Shown here: piece by piece, positions 58,008-64,000 of the stretch
Numbering within the stretch: the stretch's first letter is position 1
Layout of the letters: the number at the start of each line of letters is the position of its first letter
DNA from: JAVSMW01 sp032027005
GTDB lineage: Bacteria > Bacillota > Thermincolia > Thermincolales > UBA2595
DNA length: 64,000 nucleotides
Assembly (NCBI GenBank): GCA_032027005.1
Contig: JAVSMW010000004.1
Location: 216,093 to 280,092 of the forward strand
Direction of reading: 5' to 3'
Made by a program: the position numbers and the translations under genes
The notes under the pieces: generated by a model
Database searches by the model: none
Seen by the model: only the letters and a program-made list of their open reading frames with translations
Told to the model about the DNA's origin: nothing

Positions 58008-58511
58008 TTACAGTTTTGCACCCAGCATTAGGCTGACAATAGGAAAAATTATTAAGGCCAGGGATATCACCAAAAAAGACAGAATGAAGCTGGCTTTCCA
58101 TGAAAGTGCCTTGCTGCCGTAATTTTCCATAATTTTGGCAGAAGGTTCGTCTAACTTAATCCTGTTATTTGATTTCAGCACCTGCTCCAATACGACCCTA
58201 TTTTCAACTTTTAATGGGTTAATATCCAAATCAACACCCATCGCTTTGCCATCCTGATTAAAACGCGCTGTTAAGAGATAGCCGACTCTTGTTTGCTCAA
58301 GGCTGATCTCCCCAATGCTGTTGACGGGAATTTCCAGACCGGCCTCCCGCAAAACAGGAAATGAAAAAAACAACTGTTTGCGGCTTAAAACCAGCAAACC
58401 TGCCTGCAAACTCATGGTCTGGGTAAATACCTTGATACACTGGCCGGCCAGTGACCAAATTACGAAATACATCACCACAAGATTAAAGGCCAACAAAAAA
58501 ATGACCATCAT
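58008..58511 (-). CDS. Membrane protein with two helices, unknown function
   Basis: 167 aa: an N-terminal helix (VIFLLAFNLVVMYFVIWSLAG), a soluble middle that reads like a PH-type beta domain (LEIPVNSIGEISLEQTRVGYLLTARF), and a C-terminal helix (ASFILSFLVISLALIIFPIVSLML). The start follows GGAGG. It is 20 nt downstream of the Nudix gene in the same direction. No function can be inferred. Confidence 0.65.
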   Translation of the reverse strand: MMVIFLLAFNLVVMYFVIWSLAGQCIKVFTQTMSLQAGLLVLSRKQLFFSFPVLREAGLEIPVNSIGEISLEQTRVGYLLTARFNQDGKAMGVDLDINPLKVENRVVLEQVLKSNNRIKLDEPSAKIMENYGSKALSWKASFILSFLVISLALIIFPIVSLMLGAKL

Positions 58512-58531
58512 TTTTCCTCCAAGCCGCAGGA

Positions 58532-58921
58532 TTATTCACTTATCTGCAAAGCTTCCACCACCGGTAGGTCCGCCGGTGCAAAATCATATTCTGACATCTC
58601 CGGGGGCGTTACCCATGCGAAATCTTCACATTCTATAGGGCAAATTTCACCTTGGATAAGTTTACATTTATAGCATAACAAAATTACCTGTTTATCTCCA
58701 TAGTTGTGTGAAATTACTTTAAAAATATCGCCTACTTCGATGACTACACCTAATTCCTCCTGAATTTCTCTGGCCAGACAAGTTTCCGGGCTTTCCCCGG
58801 CTTCCACTTTGCCACCGGGAAACTCCCACATCAGGCTCAGGTGAGCGTTCTTTTTTCTTTGGGCAATCAGAAACTTACCCTGTTCTTCGATAACAGCTGC
58901 AGTTACAACTAGAATTTTCAT
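58532..58921 (-). CDS. Nudix hydrolase (MutT-type, 8-oxo-dGTP diphosphatase-like)
   Basis: 129 aa with a complete Nudix box, GGKVEAGESPETCLAREIQEELGV (G-x5-E-x7-REUxEExGU), after VVTAAVIEEQGKFLIAQRKK. It probably hydrolyses oxidised or non-canonical nucleoside triphosphates in the cytoplasm. The start MKILVVTAAV follows a GGAAC-type weak site. Confidence 0.92.
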   Translation of the reverse strand: MKILVVTAAVIEEQGKFLIAQRKKNAHLSLMWEFPGGKVEAGESPETCLAREIQEELGVVIEVGDIFKVISHNYGDKQVILLCYKCKLIQGEICPIECEDFAWVTPPEMSEYDFAPADLPVVEALQISE

Positions 58922-58954
58922 ATTATCTGTTCCTTTCTGAGAGCCGCCCCACTA

Positions 58955-58988
58955 TAGAAAACCGTCTGGCAAAAGTTCGCAGACGGTA
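58955..58988 (-). terminator. Terminator after the Spo0E-like gene
   Basis: On the minus strand ACCGTCTG-CGAACTTTTGC-CAGACGGT followed by TTTCTATAG. Confidence 0.75.
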
Positions 58989-59004
58989 TAAACCACTTAC
59001 TTTA

Positions 59005-59196
59005 TTAATATTTGTTAAATAGGTTCCCATATACATAATTGTTGTATCTTTTCATGTACTCATTTATCAGACAATCCAATTCACAGCTTTTGTCATATAC
59101 GTCTGGGTCCCCCATTCCTTTAGTCCTCACAAGCAGATACATTTCTTTTTGTTTTTCCCTGATTCTTTTTTTGAAATCACGACGGGTTCTCCACAT
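59005..59196 (-). CDS. Spo0E-like aspartyl-phosphate phosphatase
   Basis: 63 aa. It has the Spo0E-family pattern: a first helix (KKRIREKQKEMYLLVRTKG), the loop GMGDPDVYDKSCELDCLINEY (family motif SQELDxLIxxY, here SCELDCLI) and a short end. Such proteins remove phosphate from Spo0A-P and hold back sporulation. The Gln of the motif is Cys here, so activity is not certain. The start at ATG 59196 follows AAGGAGG. Confidence 0.85.
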   Translation of the reverse strand: MWRTRRDFKKRIREKQKEMYLLVRTKGMGDPDVYDKSCELDCLINEYMKRYNNYVYGNLFNKY

Positions 59197-59344
59197 TTTA
59201 CTACCTCCTTCGTCTGATATCAAAAGTTTTTATAACGCGGAAATTAGCCTTTTTTAGCCTTTTTCGTGAAAACTCTCGAACTTTCCTTCAGAGAAAATGT
59301 CGAATACCGTCACATAGCAAATTTTTAGTAAAATTTTTCTAACT

Positions 59345-61456
59345 TTAAACCCATTCTAAGAGAACATTGTCGCCCCATTTCAAGGGAGTTGTAAACTCGG
59401 CGGGAACTCCATTTACCTGTATAAGCAGTCTTGTTCCTGCCCTTGGCGGAACCAGGGGAAAACTGATTCTGGTCAGGATGTCTGTTAAAATAATATTTTC
59501 CCGGGGAATCTCTACTCTCTCCTGGTTAACATGTACCACAGTAAAATTTCCAACAACCGGCATACTGACATTGGCCTGGCTTCCGGTATTTTCATTCTGC
59601 TCAGGCTCAACTTCAGCCATTTTAAAAAATTCTGTAACAGCAGCTTCCTGCCCTGCCAGATCATGGGGATCAAGCCCGTTTTGCTCAGCATTGACCATGT
59701 TTTCTACAATTATTTCATCTCCGTCTGCGATTTCAGTCATCATATCAACTATTCGCTCATTCACATAAATGATTGGAATTTGCGGCTCAGCAATACCTGC
59801 CAGATCTAAAATTTCAACCACATTTTGCGGCCTGTGGTACGTGATTGTGGCATTATCGATAATCTCGTCATTATAGTCGGCCCGCTCCCCGTTCATAGTA
59901 ATTACATGATTGACTGTTAGAGGCTTTCTGTTTACATAAACAACGAAAGGCATCATCTGAGGCACCACATCGCAAATAAATCCCTGGGCATCAGCCCCAT
60001 CCTCAGCCGGCACAAATTCGATAATATCATCATGCTTCACAGGTGTATCAATGGTGGTTTCAGTTCCATTTAGCTTAATAACTGCCGCCTGGCCCCTGCC
60101 ACCCTTGATAATTTTCAGTTCCCCGTTTACTGCCACAGTTTGAGCCAGCCCCAGCCGCGGCCGGGTTCGCCGCAGATTGATCCCGGCACCCAGGAGCGCG
60201 TCAGCTACCGTGCTCTTGTTTATTTCAAAAAGACGGACCTGGAGGTTGTTTACCGTTACCCGGGCAAAGCCTAGGCCTTTATGCTCATAGGCTGTGACCG
60301 CAATCCCGATCGGGGTAACTGCCTCCGGCCCAACCATTTCCTGAGCGCCATATACTTCACTAATGGCTTCCCGCCCGCGAACAGCCACCCGCTGTTTGGC
60401 CAACCCCATATTTTCGGCCAGCTTGTCCTGCAGCATGGGAGTCAGACTGCCGCCGCCAATACACATTACAGCCTGGGGTGTACGTCCGTTCAATTCCAGA
60501 ATTTTTTCACTAATTTGCTTTGCTAAAGTATCTACAGTTTCAGAAATCGCATCCAGCAGCTCTGACTTAGAAATCCTGTGTTCCATCCCCAAAACATCGC
60601 AAAAAGTTATCTCCTCATTTATTCGGACCGATCGCTTGATAGACTCGGCCTGATTAAAGTCCAGTAAATAATGCTGGGAAATTCGTTCTGTAATTTCATC
60701 CCCGGCCATAGGCACCATGCCAAATCCTACTATAGACCCGACATCAGTGATGGCAATATCGGAAGTACCGGCACCGACATCAACCAGAGCGATATTTAGC
60801 TGCCGCATGCTGGGCGGAACTACCACAGCACTGGCAGCGATAGGCTCCAGGGTCAGGCTGGTCATTTCCAGATCAGCCCGGTGCAGGGCGGCAAAAAGCG
60901 AATCAACAACCACCCGGGGTAAAAAGGTAGCAATAACTTCTACTGCCATCTGTTTTCCTTTCTGACCCTGCAGGTTGCCGATTTTAAAACCATCTAACTC
61001 GTAAAAAACAACACTGTAACCAACACAATGGTAGTTGTATAAGTCTTCTGCGCTTTCTTCCCAATTAACTTCTCTGCTATCACCTTCCACAAGCCTGATC
61101 TGCGCTTCCTGAACTGCCTGCAGTTCCAGACGCAGAATATCATCCTGCTGGATTTCCTTAAATTCTGCTGAATCCGACTCAGACCTGAGTCTTACGGTCT
61201 TTAAGGCCCGCCCTGCGGCTGCCACGGCCACACGGGTCAGTTTTTGGCCGATTTTGGCTTCCAGTTTTTCTTTAACAAGCTTAATAGCCTTAGCAACCTT
61301 TTCAATATCATGGATCTGGCCGTCGATCATGGCCCGGCTGGGGTGCTCCAGCTGTTCCGCCGCAATTATCTCCAAGCCTTTAATTGTTTCCTGCATGACA
61401 ACCCCGACAACTGACCTGGTTCCTGTGTCGAGAGCAAAAATATATTTGTCCTGCAA
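59345..61456 (-). CDS. FtsA/PilM-type actin-like ATPase with beta-grasp tail
   Basis: 703 aa. The first ~400 residues are an FtsA/PilM-like actin fold with the phosphate motifs FALDTGTRSVVGVV and LVDVGAGTSDIAI, and the adenosine motif VMCIGGGSL. The last ~300 residues contain several short units of the form VxVNGxxxxx...DIIEF/DEIIVE (VAVNGELKII, VVYVNRKPLTV, PIIYVNERIVD, TVVHVNQERVEI, LLIQVNGVPAEF), resembling ThiS/SLBB-like beta-grasp domains. Conventional FtsA is about 420 aa. Likely a membrane-linked scaffold ATPase in cell division or envelope assembly. It is monocistronic. Confidence 0.85.
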   Translation of the reverse strand: MQDKYIFALDTGTRSVVGVVMQETIKGLEIIAAEQLEHPSRAMIDGQIHDIEKVAKAIKLVKEKLEAKIGQKLTRVAVAAAGRALKTVRLRSESDSAEFKEIQQDDILRLELQAVQEAQIRLVEGDSREVNWEESAEDLYNYHCVGYSVVFYELDGFKIGNLQGQKGKQMAVEVIATFLPRVVVDSLFAALHRADLEMTSLTLEPIAASAVVVPPSMRQLNIALVDVGAGTSDIAITDVGSIVGFGMVPMAGDEITERISQHYLLDFNQAESIKRSVRINEEITFCDVLGMEHRISKSELLDAISETVDTLAKQISEKILELNGRTPQAVMCIGGGSLTPMLQDKLAENMGLAKQRVAVRGREAISEVYGAQEMVGPEAVTPIGIAVTAYEHKGLGFARVTVNNLQVRLFEINKSTVADALLGAGINLRRTRPRLGLAQTVAVNGELKIIKGGRGQAAVIKLNGTETTIDTPVKHDDIIEFVPAEDGADAQGFICDVVPQMMPFVVYVNRKPLTVNHVITMNGERADYNDEIIDNATITYHRPQNVVEILDLAGIAEPQIPIIYVNERIVDMMTEIADGDEIIVENMVNAEQNGLDPHDLAGQEAAVTEFFKMAEVEPEQNENTGSQANVSMPVVGNFTVVHVNQERVEIPRENIILTDILTRISFPLVPPRAGTRLLIQVNGVPAEFTTPLKWGDNVLLEWV

Positions 61457-61565
61457 TTATATCCCTCCTCATTCGGAGCTTAAAACATTTCCTATTTCGA
61501 CCGGAATCGACTAAATTCCTGCAATCCTATGGATAAAATGTCAAACATGGTATTTAGAACCAAAA

Positions 61566-61593
61566 ATAAAAAGAGTGCCCGTAGACACTCCGT
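61566..61593 (-). terminator. Terminator after cheR
   Basis: On the minus strand GAGTGTCTACGGGCACTC followed by TTTTTATTTTT. Confidence 0.88.
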
Positions 61594-61598
61594 TTAAT

Positions 61599-62375
61599 CT
61601 ATTGACTTTTTTGATAGAAAAATGACGCTACCAGGTTGTAGCCAATCTCCCGGGCCTGGAAAATCTGTTCGGTACTGCCTGTAAACAGCATCCCCCCGGG
61701 CTTCAGGGCTTCATAAAACCTTCGGTACAGATATGCTTTACTTTCTTCGGTAAAATATATTACCACATTACGGCAAAGAATCAAATCATAATTCCGGTCA
61801 AAAACATCCTTCAGCAGATTTTGTTTAACAAATTTTACCTTCTTCTTGATTTCTTCACTTACTGTATATGTATTATCCTTCTTGTGCAGATATTTGACGA
61901 GGTGAGATTTGGGCAGGTTTAGGACCGCTTTGTCGCTGTAGACACCGGCCTTAGCTTTGCTTAACACCTCATCATCAATGTCAGAGGCAATTATGGAAAA
62001 ATTCAGATTAGGGAAACCCTGCTTAAGTACCATGGCTAGGGTATATGGTTCTTCACCGGTTGAGCAGCCGGCACTCCAAACTTTGAGGATGTTGGATTTT
62101 TGCATCAGTTCGGGAATTATTTTTGTTTCCAGCACCTGCCACTGGGGCGGGTTGCGATAGAATTCAGAGACATTGATTGTCAATGTATCTACAAATTTTC
62201 GCCAGTGATTTAGTTCCCTTTGCAGCAGATCGAGATACTCGGTATATTTCTCAATTTTCAGCCCCCTCATCAGGCTGTTAATACGTCTTTCCATTTGTGG
62301 GCGCTTATATCCGGTCAAATCTAACCCTTTTCTTCTCTGTAAATCCTGAAGGAATGTTTCATAGGCATCAGGCAT
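61599..62375 (-). CDS. cheR: Chemotaxis protein methyltransferase CheR
   Basis: Methylates glutamates of chemoreceptors using SAM. 258 aa: the N-terminal helical domain (GYKRPQMERRINSLMRG), the SAM-binding core with NVSEFYRNPPQW, VWSAGCSTGEEPYTLAM, IIASDIDDEVLSKAKAG, LILCRNVVIYF and GGMLFTGSTEQ. All CheR signatures are present. It has its own terminator; a small diheme cytochrome gene lies 15 nt upstream in the same direction. Confidence 0.95.
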   Translation of the reverse strand: MPDAYETFLQDLQRRKGLDLTGYKRPQMERRINSLMRGLKIEKYTEYLDLLQRELNHWRKFVDTLTINVSEFYRNPPQWQVLETKIIPELMQKSNILKVWSAGCSTGEEPYTLAMVLKQGFPNLNFSIIASDIDDEVLSKAKAGVYSDKAVLNLPKSHLVKYLHKKDNTYTVSEEIKKKVKFVKQNLLKDVFDRNYDLILCRNVVIYFTEESKAYLYRRFYEALKPGGMLFTGSTEQIFQAREIGYNLVASFFYQKSQ

Positions 62376-62390
62376 AGGTACGACCCCTTT

Positions 62391-62642
62391 TTATTTAATC
62401 AGCTTGACGTTGCTCTGTTGGTGGCATTTATTACAGAAATTATCCTTGGTTTGTCCACGCTTGCCGTGGCAGTCCAGGCAAAACTCGTTTAAATCGGCAT
62501 GCCGCTTTGCCACAGTCCCGTGCTCTCTCATCCACTCATCCCTGTCTCCGCCGTGAAAAAACTTGCTTGTCATGGAAAAGTAAAACACAGCAATAGCCGC
62601 TGCCACCAAAAGTATTGTGATGCCGTTTTTTTTGTTAATCAA
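62391..62642 (-). CDS. Small membrane-anchored diheme c-type cytochrome
   Basis: 83 aa: an N-terminal membrane anchor (GITILLVAAAIAVFYFSMTS) and an outside domain with two heme motifs, FCLDCHGKRG and FCNKCHQQS, plus H residues as possible axial ligands (HADLNEF). The layout resembles a fragment of NrfH/NapC-type anchors but is much smaller. It is the second diheme protein in the window (see 42382). It may share the cheR transcript. Confidence 0.85.
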   Translation of the reverse strand: MINKKNGITILLVAAAIAVFYFSMTSKFFHGGDRDEWMREHGTVAKRHADLNEFCLDCHGKRGQTKDNFCNKCHQQSNVKLIK

Positions 62643-62708
62643 TCATCCCACCCCTTTGGTAATATTTAGAATTCGCTAAAAACCGACAAATTCCTCTATT
62701 TTTTATAG

Positions 62709-62801
62709 ATTTGCGAGTTGCAAGTGGCGAGTGGCTGTGTTGAATCTGTTTCACAGTTACTAACCAGTGGCCACTCCCCACTCCTCACTCCCCACTCACC
62801 T
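62709..62801. repeat. Heptad-type repeats downstream of hemL
   Basis: GAGTTGCAAGTGGCGAGTGGCTGTG on the left and the inverse (CCAGTGGCCACTCCCCACTCCTCACTCCCCACTCACC) on the right, a pairing like that between pheS and pheT. The right arm runs into the 3' end of hemL. Confidence 0.75.
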
Positions 62802-64000
62802 TAAATGCCACATAAGCGGCCTCAACAGTTTTTGCAATATCCTCATCAGTATGAGCCAGAGAAACAAAGCCGGCTTCAAACTGGGACGGAGCCAGATAAA
62901 TGCCTTGATCTAACATAGACTTAAAGAAAACCCCGAATTTACTGGTATCTGAGGTGCTGGCAGTCTTAAAATCAGTTACCTGCCGGTTTGTGAAGAAAGT
63001 AGAGAGCATCGAGCCAACCCTGTTCAAAGATACCTCCACTCCGGCTCTTTTGGCGGCATCAGCCAGGCCATCTGCCAGTAGGGCCGATTTCTTCTCCAAT
63101 AATTCATAAGTTCCGGGTTTCCGGAGTTCATTGAGAGTCACAATTCCAGCGGTCATCGCCAGGGGATTGCCGGACAGTGTGCCGGCCTGGTAAATCGGTC
63201 CCGCCGGGGCAATTTTCTCCATTATTTCTTTTTTCCCGCCGTAAGCTGCTACCGGCAGTCCACCCCCGATGATCTTGCCCAGACAGGTCAGGTCTGGCTC
63301 AATGTTGAAGCGCACCTGGGCCCCGCCATAAGCTACCCGGAAACCGGTCATTACTTCATCACAGATGAACAAAGCCCCATATTTCCTGGTGATTTCCCGG
63401 ATGCCTTCCAAAAATCCGGGTGCGGGTGGTACCACACCCATATTACCAGCCACAGGTTCGACAATCACTGCAGCAATATCATGGCCTTCCAAGGCAAAAA
63501 TTTTCTCCAGTGTATCCAGATTATTTAACTGAGCTGTGATAGTCCCGCTGGCGATATTCTCCGGAACCCCCGGGCTGGTTGGTACTCCCAGAGTCAGTGC
63601 CCCGGAGCCGGCCTTTATCAGTAAGGAGTCGGCATGACCGTGATAACAGCCCTCAAATTTAACAATCTTGTTTTTCCCTGTATATCCGCGGGCCAGTCTT
63701 AATGCACTCATGGCAGCCTCAGTCCCGGAGTTTACCATACGGACCATTTCCATGGCAGGCAGGGCTTCAATAATCATTTTCGCCATTTCAGTTTCCAGCT
63801 CAGTAGGTGCACCATAGCTGGTCCCTTTGTTCAGGTATGATTTAAGTGCTTCCACTACCGCCGGGTGTTGGTGCCCAAGCAGCATCGGCCCCCAGGAACC
63901 CGCATAATCTACGTATTCATTGCCATCCACATCATAGATTTTGGAGCCACTGGCCCTGTCAATAAAGACCGGGTTATAACCCACTGATTTAAAAGCCCGG
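62785..64000 (-). CDS. hemL: Glutamate-1-semialdehyde 2,1-aminomutase, 5' part outside window
   Basis: Makes 5-aminolevulinate, the first committed compound of heme and cobalamin synthesis in this route. About 405 residues are present. The frame runs open off the right edge (RAFKSVGYNPVFIDRASG), so roughly 30 N-terminal residues and the start are missing. It has the PLP-enzyme motifs EAAMSALRLARGYTG, FEGCYHGHADSLL, FICDEVMTGFR and CLGKIIGGGLPVAAYGG (Schiff-base Lys in GKIIGGG). The C-terminus overlaps a heptad repeat. Confidence 0.97.
   Translation of the reverse strand, partial: RAFKSVGYNPVFIDRASGSKIYDVDGNEYVDYAGSWGPMLLGHQHPAVVEALKSYLNKGTSYGAPTELETEMAKMIIEALPAMEMVRMVNSGTEAAMSALRLARGYTGKNKIVKFEGCYHGHADSLLIKAGSGALTLGVPTSPGVPENIASGTITAQLNNLDTLEKIFALEGHDIAAVIVEPVAGNMGVVPPAPGFLEGIREITRKYGALFICDEVMTGFRVAYGGAQVRFNIEPDLTCLGKIIGGGLPVAAYGGKKEIMEKIAPAGPIYQAGTLSGNPLAMTAGIVTLNELRKPGTYELLEKKSALLADGLADAAKRAGVEVSLNRVGSMLSTFFTNRQVTDFKTASTSDTSKFGVFFKSMLDQGIYLAPSQFEAGFVSLAHTDEDIAKTVEAAYVAFKVSGE

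Overview
The window looks like a chromosomal segment of a Gram-positive, endospore-forming, motile anaerobe of the Clostridia (Peptococcaceae-like). The grounds are sporulation genes (yunB, ytxC, a Spo0E-like gene), the flagellar and chemotaxis genes ylqG/ylqH-like and cheR, T-box control of pheST and thrS, a B12-dependent ribonucleotide reductase, a hybrid-cluster protein and two small c-type cytochromes. A metal-respiring relative such as Thermincola would fit, but the sequence alone does not prove it.

Layout. 1-541: the 5' end of a 16S rRNA gene on the minus strand with leader and promoter. 0.7-20.4 kb: housekeeping genes, mostly minus strand (yunB, tyrS, a class A PBP on plus, mutS2, U32 peptidase, NIF3-like, polX, zapA, T-box-pheS-pheT, TrmH methylase, infC-rpmI-rplT with an L20-type attenuator and an AUU start on infC). 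20.4-25.5 kb: a five-gene operon behind a cobalamin riboswitch (CbtB-like, two membrane-anchored beta-sandwich proteins, a HEAT protein and a membrane AAA+ Lon-like protein without the usual catalytic serine). It sits between infC and thrS, which adjoin in many bacteria, and a 38-bp near-identical direct repeat flanks it, so it looks like an insertion. 25.4-30.2 kb: thrS with T-box, DUF445, ytxC, flavin reductase, tRNA-Val. 30.3-37.3 kb: two MacAB/LolCDE-type export systems around a HlyD protein, with repeats and a group II intron remnant. 37.4-44.6 kb: HD-GYP protein, remnant of an insertion sequence, HPP permease, short Hcp, small unknown genes, diheme lipoprotein, flavoprotein, SprT-like protein. 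45.2-47.9 kb: a repair cassette (short GIY-YIG UvrC-like protein, SOS-controlled Y-family polymerase, small partner). 47.9-48.7 kb: a toxin-antitoxin-like nucleotidyltransferase pair. 48.9-51.6 kb: two tRNA clusters around nrdJ. 51.7-64 kb: speE-speB, stress and PRC-barrel proteins, ylqH/ylqG-like, Nudix, Spo0E-like, FtsA-like, CheR, diheme cytochrome and the 3' part of hemL.

Themes. Cobalamin recurs: a riboswitch-controlled putative cobalt module and a B12-dependent reductase share a repeated element directly upstream of their start codons. The window is rich in small dispersed repeats (a two-hairpin 130-bp family with four copies, heptad-like GTGAGTG repeats at four places) and in in-frame minisatellites. 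Four isolated N bases all fall inside repeat or mobile-element sequence, so they may mark collapsed assembly joins.
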